A stretch of DNA of 64,000 nt from Durusdinium trenchii (taxonomy: Eukaryota > Sar > Dinophyceae > Suessiales > Symbiodiniaceae), in the NCBI GenBank assembly GCA_963970005.1, contig CAXAMN010013891.1, forward strand, positions 118,329-182,328, given 5' to 3'. Made by a program: the position numbers and the translations under genes. Below are positions 19,701 to 29,800 of this stretch, one piece after another (the first letter of the stretch is position 1; each line of letters begins with the position of its first letter). Below the pieces are notes generated by a model. It saw only the letters and a program-made list of their open reading frames with translations. It was not told the origin of the DNA and made no database searches.

Positions 19701-22695
19701 TCCGGGACCGGACCTGATGGACCAAATCCTCCTCCACCTCACCAGTGCATGTGGGGGTCTCAATGTTAGAGAGGGAGAAGCTGTGGGCAGCAAGGAGCCA
19801 ACACAGTGGTAACGCTGTGTACTGGTCCATGCTGCCTGTGGTCACGTCCCGGTTGGCATGTTTTCTTGGTGAATCCAACCGCCTCGGTGTTCGGTGTCAG
19901 AATCCACATGACGCCCTGCACCTTCCCACCACGTCCAGTGCCGCACTGCACCAACACGTGGTTTCTGTCCATACTTCTATTCTTGCTTCTGTCGTGAATC
20001 ATGGACTTCTACAGGTTTTGATATACGCCCTGATTTTTCTTCCAGGCCAGACCAACGAGTAGAACTTCTACTCGTTTTGATCCAATGGCCGTAGCAGGTA
20101 TGGTGTTGGAGTCGTTCTGGTCTTCATCGGCTTGAAACTGATCCTCTCTCATTGGGTTGAGGCAAGAAATTGGAGAATCAGGGCTGGGAAGGGCTGGGCT
20201 GCATTTTTGGAGGAAGATTTTGGGGAGAGGTTGGCCCAATCGATCTGATGTTGAGAGGAAAGGACTAGGTATGGCAAAGTCATTTTGATGATTTAGGCCT
20301 ACCCAGCGGCCTAAGACGGCCGCTGACCCAAGTTTGTGGTGCAGTTTTCGGATTTCGGGTCACAGGAAAGCATCGGTGGATTTTCTCTGGCCTCGAGTCG
20401 CTTCTTTCCTTTGTAGAATCTAGGTCTTCCTTCTCATCTCCATCTTGCACTTCAAAGCGACCCAGTTGAAAGGATTTGAAAGGAACATCTGACGGCCGCG
20501 GGTTTTTATCGCTCTTTTGCAGCTTTGAGTACATCGAATCTAGCTTCAGCACCTGGACATCGTTCGATCATGGGTCGCCTGTGCATCGAGACGTCGAACA
20601 GCTTGACGATCGAGACGTCCAACCGTTCGTGGACTCCCGGAAGCCGTTCGTGGACCGAGAGATTTCAACACTTAGGATGAATCAGGAATGCGCAAGTACC
20701 AACAAAACGCCCCCCAAGAACACCCACATGGCTTTAAGGGTGTTTTGCTAGTGGGTATACAGAAAGGTTAACCCTTTAAACAATTATGAAAAAGACACAC
20801 ACACACACACATCCCAGCAAACCACCGCTGAGTTGCTCGATTGCAAGGTCAGCATGTCGCTCTCCTCGCTGCTGATAGTAAGCTTTTTGCCGCTCTGGCC
20901 TGTGTAAACGCTGTCCTGGAAAAGTAGGAGTTGCAATGACACAGGACCATCCACATGCAGGACACGATAACTACTTTGTTTTGATGCACACGGGGAACAT
21001 CATGGGAAAGCATATGAAAGCATGGACAGCTGACAGCGGTTCCGGGTGTTGTTGGGATGCTGCCCAATTCTGTCCCACGTTTTGTCCGCTTGCCACAAGT
21101 TAAGGATCTGCTCGATTGTGGTTTCATATTTGCCCTGCTGCAAAGATGGTGGGGAGAAGGAGGACTGAGGGGATGATTGTGTTTGGGATCTGCAAAACAC
21201 CATCCGTGCGGCAAACACGGTCTTTTTGTGCGTCAGTTTGGGCATCGAATCGTTCCAGTCTGGGCGCGCAGGACACTTCTGCCAGAGATGTCCAGCTTGA
21301 TGATGCTCCCAGCCATGCAATTATGTTCGTCGGTCTGTCAACATTCACGACTGCCCCAGTGAGAAAACATCGGTTGGACCCGTCTACGAACTGGTTCACC
21401 AAGCCATGTGAGGCTGGACCCCAAATTTCAAAGGTGGTGGTCTTTAGAAAAAAGAACCACGTGACGGACATCAAGGGGTACCACCATCACCATCCATCCC
21501 ATATATAAGGTTAGCTGAAAGAAGTCTTCACACATTCGCGGTTTTTGCCCAGTCAATTTTTCATATGTTTTCACGGGTGCCGGGTCTTACTTGTGCTCAC
21601 CGGTGCGTTGTCCATTTGTCTCACCAAGATTGACGACGATGTCTTTGTCATTGGTGAAACCGAGCCACTTGGCTTCCAAAATCACTCACCGAATTAGACG
21701 ACTGAACGGAAGAGCACGGGAGGACCAGAGGTCAACCAGAGGTCAATCGGGACACCTCCACCTCCGATCGCAGCCGAGGACGCCTGGTGGCATTTGAACC
21801 GCCATGGCAGCTGCGAACAAACGAAAAGACCTGCGCTGACGGAGTAGCCTTGGACAGAGGTGGCAGAAGGCTTTTGGCCACTGCGCTGGGTAGATGCGAA
21901 AAGATGGCGGCGCTGGGTAGATGAGTGACTGGGGGCCTGAGTACGCCTAAATAGTCGTGGAGCTTCATACCGCTTCGTTCCTAACCTATCAACCCGGATG
22001 CTGTGAGCTCAAAGTATCTTAAAAACTACCGTTGGTGTTTACCAGGTTGTATCACAACTATAGTATAGGAGAAAGGAACCTCACGTTCCGCATGGATGTT
22101 GCCCGAAAGGACGGGCTCGTGGACATCGGCACCCAGTGCACCGCTCGGCCGTTCCTTTCCACACGCAACGTTTGAACGTCAGCGGCACGAGGAGCTGCAA
22201 CTACCAATGGACGGAGTGCGCGCAATTCTGCTTGTGACTGCCTTAGACCGGCGATCAGTGCGCTGCAGGAAAAGAGAGACAGACCTTATTGACAGTTCTT
22301 GGTGAATTCTCACAGGGTTCTTCTCTGGGTTTGCGAAGCTCTGAGGTTCATGGCCGGTCTTTGATCCAAAGTGTGCAAACTGGTTTCCTTGTGTCAAGCC
22401 TTCCCTCCATCGTCGATCGACCGGACGCAGCGGTGCCTCGCTCGCCGTAGCGTCTGTTTCGACTCGCCGTGCCTCGCCGGACTCGCCGTGCCTCGCCGGT
22501 ATGGTGCCCTGGTCCTTTGAGGCAGTTCCTGGTCTTGCTCGCTGCCCTTCGGCGCTCCTTTTTCCAGAAGGCGAGGTTCCACCGGACGTCCGGAGATCTA
22601 TCGGTGTCCACCTCGGATCGCCGAGCGGAGGAAGCGGAGAAGCGATCATCCCACCTTGCGAGGTCCGGACTTCTCGATGGCGCACTGTGAACTGA
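7732..22695 (+). CDS. TerC-family integral membrane protein, multi-exon
   Basis: TerC proteins are membrane proteins with about seven helices, linked to metal or tellurium resistance in bacteria and to thylakoid assembly in plastids. Exons: 7732-7836 (helix 1; ends YGYFLE), 11977-12000 (YMLSVDN), 12622-12733 (FVFQLVFKSY, ALFWGIAAAILLR), 13210 to about 13320 (VFGVLLIYSGIKALF), 14414-14506 (NLLVRCVARHLPLHDRY), 15128-15289, 17260-17337 (VTPLFLVVLTLAVIDVIFAV, DSVPS), 18115-18144, 18698-18763 (SSSAFAMFVLRSLYL), 19488-19525 (SFRFLK), 20098-20161 (YGVGVVLVFIGLKLIL) and 20848-20877 (SMSLSSLLI). The conserved acidic residues in FLEYMLSVDN and FAVDSVP are present. Phases match at all listed junctions except the open 3' end of the exon starting at 13210. 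The last exon, 22522-22695 (ALLFPEGEV, stop TGA), is tentative. The frame is open back to 7622, but the start codon and any targeting peptide were not found. Confidence 0.88.
8239..8340. repeat. Repeat cluster A, about 40-bp units (ctactaggagcaagg type)
   Basis: Two and a half tandem copies of a unit beginning ctactaggagcaaggacgct and ending ggggctcctgg. Each unit carries aggagc and its inverse gctcct, so single units can fold back. The cluster lies about 130 bp upstream of the nested MGC gene. Confidence 0.85.
8472..10617 (+). CDS. Complete three-exon gene nested in TerC intron 1; 201-aa protein with N-terminal Met-Gly-Cys
   Basis: Exons 8472-8784, 9224-9369 and 10471-10617 (stop TGA) total 606 nt and give 201 residues. 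Donors are gtggta and gtcgtt, and both acceptors read AG|G. The first junction splits a Gly codon (g|ga) and the second is in phase 0. The protein starts MGCAAAV, a possible site for myristoylation at Gly2 and palmitoylation at Cys3, so attachment to a membrane is plausible. An acidic cluster follows (residues 29-36). Exon 2 carries NSFEWPDGTHPRG and a basic helix (KKLRRFLRRAEREQGW). Exon 3 carries AIFRRNDRMASAVMADRCRY. Third positions are strongly GC-rich. No known domain is recognised. The gene lies within a TerC intron on the same strand and is bracketed by repeat clusters A and B. Confidence 0.72.
8797..8815. repeat. AT dinucleotide microsatellite
   Basis: A short run of alternating ta just inside intron 1 of the nested MGC gene. 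It is surrounded by AT-rich sequence and nothing else is visible in it. Confidence 0.8.
10806..10890. repeat. Repeat cluster B, same unit as cluster A
   Basis: Carries ctactaggagcaaggacgct and ctactaggggctcctggcc, in the same orientation as cluster A. It lies about 190 bp downstream of the stop codon of the nested MGC gene. Confidence 0.85.
15128..15289 (+). CDS. TerC exon encoding a 54-residue lineage-specific loop
   Basis: Belongs to the TerC gene. It starts EPIFFLHVEELPP, the position of the usual FFxx motif, then adds an Ala/Pro-rich stretch and GMRKTEELELPLGESW before the next exon resumes the conserved TPLFL segment. Typical TerC proteins have only about ten residues here, so this is an insertion in the soluble loop. 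Both borders are AG|G and GT in phase 0. Confidence 0.75.
16210..16313 (+). CDS. Possible extra exon inside a TerC intron
   Basis: A frame with strong GC-rich third positions encodes MMDVEDASAQAVQRC and VRSLAVSSAKDG, followed by a gtgtcg or gtcgtt donor. It lies between TerC exons 15128-15289 and 17260-17337. Those two exons already join in phase 0, and this exon fits between them only with a weak acceptor (cag before caa). It may be a further loop exon, an alternative exon, or the first exon of another nested gene. Confidence 0.4.
20794..20812. repeat. AC dinucleotide microsatellite
   Basis: A run of about nine ac units in the TerC intron just upstream of the exon at 20848. Confidence 0.85.
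22456..22500. repeat. Short tandem repeat ctcgccgtgc / ctcgccgga
   Basis: Several copies of ctcgccg-type units lie immediately upstream of the tentative last TerC exon. Their GC content inflates open frames in this area on both strands. Confidence 0.7.
22522..22695 (+). CDS. Tentative last TerC exon with stop codon
   Basis: After tttgag the frame reads AVPGLARCPSALLFPEGEV and a Gly/Ser-rich tail to a TGA. It accepts the phase 0 end of exon 20848-20877, and the LFPEGE-like end of the last helix suits a TerC protein. An overlapping frame (QFLVLLAALRRSFFQ, stop at 22690) has richer GC third positions but the wrong phase for a direct join. The choice is therefore uncertain. Confidence 0.4.
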   Translation, partial: AVPGLARCPSALLFPEGEVPPDVRRSIGVHLGSPSGGSGEAIIPPCEVRTSRWRTVN

Positions 22696-22964
22696 CAGGG
22701 CCATCCAACGATTCCGATGGCCCCGAACGGGCGCCGAAGCCGCCCAGGAGGGGGGCTTTTGGGGGTCACCCCCCGCCACCGCGCGTTTTGGTGGGTCCCA
22801 CGGTGTGGACAGTCCGATAGCCGAGACGTGGCGAGAGAGGAACCTCGCGTGAAGATGTTTGAAGTTGTTCATGGCTTACTGGCATGTTTCAACATTCAAC
22901 TCAGGATACTGCGTGTGTCGTGGGCATTTGTGCCCCCTTTTGGTTGGAACCTTCACAAATGCAG

Positions 22965-23033
22965 GAAGAGGACCGGACGCGGCTGCTGGCGAGCATGATG
23001 CAGGCACTTGCGGCAGATGTCGCATGCCACGAT
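22965..23033 (+). CDS. Exon of an unidentified gene (helical segment)
   Basis: The exon follows aatgcag, reads EEDRTRLLASMMQALAADVA and ends before gtgatt in phase 0. Codon bias is clear. No family was recognised. It is the first plus-strand exon after the TerC gene, so it probably belongs to the next gene. Confidence 0.5.
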
Positions 23034-23412
23034 GTGATTACTGTAATCCATTTAGCAGAGGGTCACATGAGACTTATCTATGTTATATACCTATACATAT
23101 ATGTATTTTGTTTGTTTAGGTCTAGGCGGAAGGAAGATGAGGAGCATTCCTTTGTGCTGTTCTTTGGAATGCGACGTCGAACTTGCTCTCATTTGCTGCC
23201 ATGGCGCCTGGCTGAGGGTTTCTTTTGCTCGTCGAAAACGAAGGACCCAGGGCAAGCCGGGCAAGTCAACACTGAAAATCATCTCGGACATCATATGAAA
23301 CCTCTCCCTAGCCTTCCAAGACCAACAATGGTTGACCGTACGTTTTCCTCTAGTAAAGCAAACGTGCACGCCAGGGGACCACTGCGATCCTGGCTTCCAA
23401 GATGGGACTGCA

Positions 23413-23475
23413 GGCCGCGGCAGATGACCTGGGGCCCGTCGGCTCGAGGGCGAGCTCGTCTCCTGCACCGAAGCG
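23413..23475 (+). CDS. Putative exon with a basic PAPKRK motif
   Basis: The frame reads AAADDLGPVGSRASSSPAPK and then RK before a gtt donor. The basic motif resemb a nuclear localisation signal in form only. It starts after ctgcag in phase 0 and could follow the exon 22965-23033. Function unknown. Confidence 0.4.
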
Positions 23476-25148
23476 GAAGGTTCCAGCCTTTCAACAGTGA
23501 CGTTCCGTCATGGTCTCTTGGAGGTGGTACCACCGGAACCATGACCACACCAAACGGAACCATGACCACACCACCATGACCGGACCAGTGTGGCAAGAGA
23601 ACCGTGTCCAAACAAGTGCATTGAATGGATATCCGAGCCACATGCACTTTCGTCCAAACTGTTGGAGAAGTCCAAATCCAGGACCAACACCTGCGTGTTC
23701 TTTCTTGTTCGATCTGTGGCAATGATGTGGTTCCAGCCCTTTGTTCGAGTTCTCCTCATGGGTCGTAACCAGCCATGGAGGCTGCAAACCGGGGTACCAT
23801 AACGCTTTGGTGGTTTCCTGGACCTCTAGGGGTGAGTATTTGGAGAGAAAACGGCTGAATCTGAATGCCAAGCATTTTGGACATGCGCGTTTGGCTCGTG
23901 CGGTGGGCTTTAAAGACGAATCCTAAAAAGCACTGGACCATCCCTTTGATGCCAAGATCGGTGCCTTTCGCCAAAACCAAGGGGGTGAGAATGCCGCCCG
24001 GCCGGAAGGGGCGAGAGTCAGAGTCCAGCTGCACTCAAAGCCAATCTGGGGCGACTATCCTCAATGTTTGTACGTGTGTGGGCAAACGATCTCAAACTGA
24101 CCTGGAAGCTTCCTCCCAGAGAGTAGTGATCCATCGAATTGCAGAATGGACACGGAATGGATGCCATGTTCCATCCGCGAGTGAATGGACAGAAGGGAGG
24201 ATATTCACTTTGCTCCGGGTGGCTTGCAGGATCATGGTTGCTACCATGAGCTTTGCCGCTTGCTGGGCAAGATCAATGTGCTCCTGGCCTGGTTGGTTTT
24301 ATATCGTTGGGTCTCAATGTCTCAACCAACAAGGGCCTACTGCAAGCGAGCAAGACCTTGATTGACACCCCAAAAAGCTAGAGAATCAGGGGTCAAATGA
24401 CCAAGTGCCAAAGTATCCATACACACAGGAAAGTTGTGTTGCAAGGCAGTGGAAGCCAAGGTTTGGCTTGAGGCTGCACTGGCGCAAGCCAAGCCATGGC
24501 ATAAGGTACACCGCGGCTGCGGAAGAAGCTTGTACAGTAAGTGGAGAAGTAAATATATATACACATGCTTGGTGCAGGGCCTAAGCCAAGAATTGTACAT
24601 AGTCAGAGATCCTTACCTGGGACTTCCTTCATCAGCAAAAGGTGATACAGTGATACAATAGAACCTTAGGTGGCTGCGCCCAAATCGTTTTGGTCGTTGA
24701 GAGGCACTTTGCCACAGTTCGTTCGAGTGGTGTTCCAACTCCATGTTGTGACGAGCGCAGTTTGCTGGGTTGACCGTATAGTACAGTATACCTACCTTCA
24801 TCTTCCAACTATGCAAATGTTTGCCTTTTCATCTATCAAACCACCCCGAAGACAGACCTTTTTGGTGTCATTGATGTAATCATCAACCCTTGTTAGGTCT
24901 GATGCAGCAATGTAACACCACGCACCACTCTCCGAACAACCGGTCGGTGGAAGGGTTAATGACATGGTCCAGGAATTGACATGGTCACGGGTGATCCCAA
25001 GACGCCGATGGGGGGCGTCTTGCTGGTTGGTCCATGTTGATATGACTTTAATTCTATCTATTTCTTGTTTCTAATAGCTTCTTGTTACTACTATAGTAAG
25101 GCACTTGTTCCTAGTAGCGATGCACTTGTTCCGTTCGTAGCGAACATG

Positions 25149-25331
25149 GTTTCTAATAGCAAACCTGGCTCGTCGCTCCGGCCAGCTTCCCCCCTCCACC
25201 CCCTCCGATCGGACTCTCGGACTCCGCTCGCCAGGCCACGCATCAGCTCAACGAGCTTTGCGCCAACGAGCAGTGGCTCGGCCGTCCGCAACGGGCGTCC
25301 GGTGGCACCGAAGACGCGAAGGGTGGGGGTT
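25149..25331 (+). CDS. Putative exon, Pro-rich then helical
   Basis: One frame with GC-rich third positions runs WLVAPASF, a six-Pro stretch, then DSARQATHQLNELCANEQWL to a TGA just beyond a gtgggg donor. Other frames are also open, but this one has the most protein-like composition. The start border is not resolved. Confidence 0.4.
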
Positions 25332-26119
25332 GACCTGGTGAACACGACCGTCCGTTCGCAGCGGGTCGGGGATGGGGATGGGGGTCGGGGCGGACATGAG
25401 ACGACTGGCCGGTTCGGGCTGGATGTATGAGACCGTCCATGCAGTGAATGTCGCAGGTGTCTCTTTTGCGATATGTTGCGCAGTCGATTCTGCTCGAGGA
25501 TTGGCCGTGAGTGATGCACCATCATAGATGAACACAGTCGGTCGGGGGGTCGGGGCATTTCAGCAGGGTCACCCCATGTCACCCTATAGTGAAGGCTCAA
25601 GACTTGAGTGATGGAGGGTTCTTCCCCACACTACCCGGCCCCCCCAACCCCCCCCAAGCAACTTCTTGGATGGATGATCAAGCGATGGAACCCACCCGTC
25701 CGAAGTCGTCACAGAACAGAGGATCAGATCGGAACCATGTGGTCGCGGGATCGGTTCGTCATCTGGGTCCGTTTTTGGGTTTTGGTGACCCCCTCAGATG
25801 GTCCTTTATGGCGGGGTGGCTGAGGGGTCACGTGCTTTCACCAAGCTTCCCAGCTGAGTCATTGGGCATTTCTCGGTCTGAGAAGCCTGGGGATCGATGA
25901 GGTTCCAGGCATGGATCGAGCAAGTCTATGGCTTTACCATGGACAGCCTGAGGACGTCGGGCTTCCGGGGTGTGGACCGATGCGATGCCAGGTTCAGGTT
26001 CTCTTCCATTTTGGGTGTGTGAGATCACCGAATTGGAACCTCTTCAGAGGATCCATTAGAAATCTCACGCCATCGCGCCCGACACCAGCGCAGGGCCCTA
26101 AACGATGGCGGCGCCGCAG

Positions 26120-26280
26120 GGCCTATGGTCTGCGGTGTCGCGCGTTCGCAGCGACGTCGCTCGTCGTCTTCGGATCGCGGGGTGCGAACAGCAGGAGATG
26201 GGAAGTCATGCCCAACAGCAAGCATTACTTGCTGGGCTTCTGGGCGGCCATGGTGAGCCCCGTGATCCTCCTGCAGGACG
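26120..26280 (+). CDS. Putative exon with hydrophobic segments
   Basis: The frame reads AYGLRCRAFAATSLVVFGSR and then HYLLGFWAAMVSPVILLQDG, two hydrophobic stretches compatible with membrane helices. Third positions are strongly GC. The acceptor could be gccgcag. A competing frame beginning MAAPQGLWSAVSRVRSD overlaps its first half. No family was recognised. Confidence 0.4.
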
Positions 26281-28060
26281 GGGACGGAGCCCGAGCGAGA
26301 TCGGTTTTTGGAGCGGTTGGAGGACTTGAGCTCGTTGGCGGGTTCCATGGAGCGGGTTAGGTGGGATGTTTCACCTGGCCGGTGTGCTGGTGCTGGGGCT
26401 GGTGCAAGAAGGGGGTGCGTGTTGCATCTCTGAGGTTGCTTGGCATGTCATGTTATAAAATGTTACAAAGGAAAGCTTTTCTTGGCATGGTGGTGGTTTT
26501 GCTATGCTTGACAGATGTTTTGCACCTTTTCCAGTACAATAAGTCAACCACCTTGATTTTTCCAAAGTCCAAGAACTTCTAGAGGTTCGTTCTCATGGCC
26601 AACCACAGGGGTCACAGCCCTGTCCACTTGCTGAAGCGTCCAACTACCCTCAGCTTCGTTGACAACGCGGCATCGCGCGCTCGAGCTGTCTGGGGACCCG
26701 GACAGCCAGGATAAGGCACCCAAAGCCTTGGAAAGCTTCATCCAGCAGGCTCTTGCATGTAACACAGATCGACCTGGTCGGCTGGCAGCACCTGGAAGCA
26801 CCTCGAAGAGGGAGATAGATGGTGCTTCCAGGTAGGGCCTGGTCATTTTTGTTTGGGCAGCCCCTCACCTGGCTCATTGTTGGGGGGTGAAGAGACACCG
26901 AAAAAGATTGCAAGCCAGAAACCTGAGGGTCTTGGCCTTGCGGTTGACTTGGTTCTTTTCAGGGTCTCGGCCTTGCGAGACCACACACATGTGAAACGGG
27001 TGCGGCTGTGGTGCAACTAAGCAGAGATGGAGGATTTTCACTCGCTTCCTGAGTGGTTCTGCGTTTTGTTTGTTATTCCCAACAACAGTCTACTACGTGT
27101 ATTTCTTTCCGAGCTTCTTTCGTTTCGCAGCAGCTTCCTGGCTCCAGCAGATCCAACGAGTTTTTCGCGCGGTTTTAGCCATCACGTCATGCCATCACTT
27201 CATGAGCTGGTAACTCGACGTTTTCACCCCCATTCCTAGGGCGTGCGGGTGGATACACACAATCGGAAGACCTACGGAGTTTGTGGACCAGAAGTCTCTG
27301 TGACCCTGAATTCCAGGCCCTGTCTGTCTGTCTGTCTTGAAGTGACCGATCTTCTCCTGAAAATGTCAAGGACGGTCACGAACGGCTCAAACGTCCTGGT
27401 GGTTGTGACAAGAACATTGAAGCACTCAGTGTTCTGTTGTATCGCATGCTGAGCATGATCTAATTGAACACATCCATGCAAATCTGTGTGTCCAGTGATG
27501 TCTTCGCCACACGATGTGCCATGGGTCAAGAGACGTGGCTCTCGAACTGGTCTCAAGGTGCGATCCGCCTGCTCCACCGGTGGATGCGGGTGGTACTGCG
27601 GGTCAAGGAACGATGCCTGTGCTTCCTCCGCCGAGAAAGCACACTGGGCAAATTAGCTGTACAGTTTACATATGATCATGAGATATGTTCATGTGAAGGA
27701 GATGTTCACCATGATTGCTCGTGCACGTTTTATAGATACTCGAAATTCATCGATGATACCCGCTGTTCTTCCTCCAATGGAACCAGCTTCGACTGACTTC
27801 ACACCTGGGAAATCTGACACCACCGATGACGCGATGGGCAAGCAAAGGCATCCCAAGCTTGGGGTCATTTTCGTCTAGAAACGACGCCCCAAAAATACGA
27901 GACACGTCCTGCAGCTCCTACGGAAGAACAACCGACACCCGCAGCGTCCGCAGCTCTTCGCCCGCAGCGCCCCGCAGCTCTTGGCCCGCAGCGCAGCTTG
28001 CGGCTCAGTTTCCCCTCCCACGCGCCGCGTGGGCGTGGGCTGGAGAGCTGTGTCGCACGC

Positions 28061-29800
28061 ATGGCACGTGTGCTTCGCACCGTGGCCCGTGTCAGCGTGG
28101 CGCTCGTGCTCCTCGACGCGACGGAGGTGAAGGACCTGCAACGGGCGAGGAGGAAGATCCCTGGAGCCGCATACAAAGGACACGACCAGGCAGGGAGACA
28201 TCACGCGATGGACGACCAGGGAGACATGGCGCGAGGTCTCAGAATGGGTCAGACGTGAAGACCAACACGCGATGTCTCCACGGATTCCGGAGAGTGGATT
28301 CCAACCCTATAGGGACGAAATGGACTTATTCGGGAAGGGAAGAACGAACAACCACATGGACCGCATGTCAAACTTCCGTCCGTTGGACGTTTTCGTCTTA
28401 TTTCGTCTTCACCCGCCCCCCCCCCAGGCACTTAGGGGTGCTTCTCGGGAAAGGCGCTCAAACACCCGTCGCCGGCGCGAGACGGATCCTCACTGAATCG
28501 ACCGCTTAACCCCGCGCAGGTGTCGATGAGCCAAAAGCTCAACGAGCACCTGAAGAATGCGGAGGGTGGAACGCTGCCATGTGAGAACTGGTCCCTGGAA
28601 GGCGCAGCTTGGATGCGACGCCCGCGGGCTGGGGCCGCCATTCTAGGTCTGACCATTCTGGCCACTTCGATCAGTGTTAGCATGGCTGTCCCGTGGAATT
28701 CTTTGAGTTGCCTATCTCACCAAAACGTGTACAACATGCCAACAGTTGCCACGAAACACCCTCCGTCTCATGCAAATAAAGCGTTGGGCTCATGCCAAAG
28801 TCTCTTCCGTCCGTTGAAGCAGCGGAGGGCTACAGAACTTCATGGCCACAGTGGCAGAACACCGGTCGACCGAGCTGCAGCTGATCTACCGCAGCAGTTT
28901 GGATCGGCGGACCCTGCGACAGGAGTCCCTCGAGGCGTTGGGACGGCATGGTGGAGGTTGTTGGAGGTTGTATTGCTCACTATAGCTCTATTTAGCTTCA
29001 CTCTTTGGTGATTGGTGGCTCGGTTTGTTGGCGTAACTCTTCTTCTGGTACAAGCAGGCAGGGTGCGGTGCCGGGCTCCACAGGGCCCGGCCCTGTGGAC
29101 TTTTTTTCAGGATTTCCGGAGCCAGTGGAAGGAGCTGAATCGGATCGTCTCAGAGCATCCACACTTGCATCTGCCACAGAAGGAGCTGCGACATGTGGGT
29201 GGAATCTTTCACGATGGGGTGTGAAAGGTGGGTTTGCAGGGGGAAGGTAATTACTGGAAGAGGAAGATGATCTTCCAAATCCACTTGTGCGTTGCTTGAA
29301 TTGAAGAAGATATGAGATCAGTTTTAGTCACATCCGACTTCGATTTCCTCCGCCGTGAGGTCTCACCCCCCGCAGAATCGTTGGAGTTTGCAGTTGACGT
29401 TCCACCCTAATATCATCTACCCATCATCCCTTCTCCGAAACGAATCATGTATTGAATATCATCATCAAAAGAACTACCCGAAACATGAAGCTTGACATAC
29501 CCGAAAAACACCCTGAGACATCCGAGGTTACACCCCAAGACATCCGATCGTAGCTCGCCGGACCCCTTTTGGGATTTCTTTGGTTGGCAAAGGGAACCGA
29601 TCGTTGCTCGGTTGTGGCTCGGCAGAACCGATCTCACGCGAGGTCCTCGGTAGTCGGTGTCGGCGGCCGCGAGTCGTTGGTATCAGGAGGCCCATTGCCG
29701 GGAGGCTGTGATGTGGTGGGTGCATCACTTGGCCGAAGAGAAGCGCCAGGAGTTCCGGAGGCAGAACCTCACGGTGGCTTGGGCTGACTGGCGCTGTAGA
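28061..29800 (+). CDS. Unidentified gene starting with a signal-peptide-like N terminus (partial model)
   Basis: Exon 1 (28061-28126) reads MARVLRTVARVSVALVLLDA and TE before a gtgaag donor: a basic start, a hydrophobic core and a small-residue end, typical of secretion or plastid-import signals. Exon 2 (28520-28601, MSQKLNEHLKNAEGG) follows in phase 0 and ends at a GC donor. Exon 3 (from 28828, LQNFMATVAEHRSTELQLIY) fits its phase 1. Exons 29111-29218 (DFRSQWKELNRIVSEHPH) and 29687 to about 29800 (EAHCREAVMWWVHHLAEEKR) join each other in phase 0. The link from exon 3 to 29111 needs a GC donor near 28935. No domain is recognised. Downstream plus-strand exons may belong to the same gene. Confidence 0.5.

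Noticed and set aside
21560..21660. Frame VLLVLTGALSICLTK as the next TerC helix after 20877
   Set aside because: It is hydrophobic and in a suitable place, but no AG acceptor precedes it in the right phase.
22348..22872. Minus-strand open frame of 174 codons
   Set aside because: Arises from GC-rich tandem sequence opposite the tentative last TerC exon; composition is not protein-like.
28061..28260. Resemblance to the second GTPase domain of a Der/EngA protein (VALVLLDATEG)
   Set aside because: No P-loop or NKxD exon is present nearby, and the segment is better explained as a signal peptide after the ATG at 28061.
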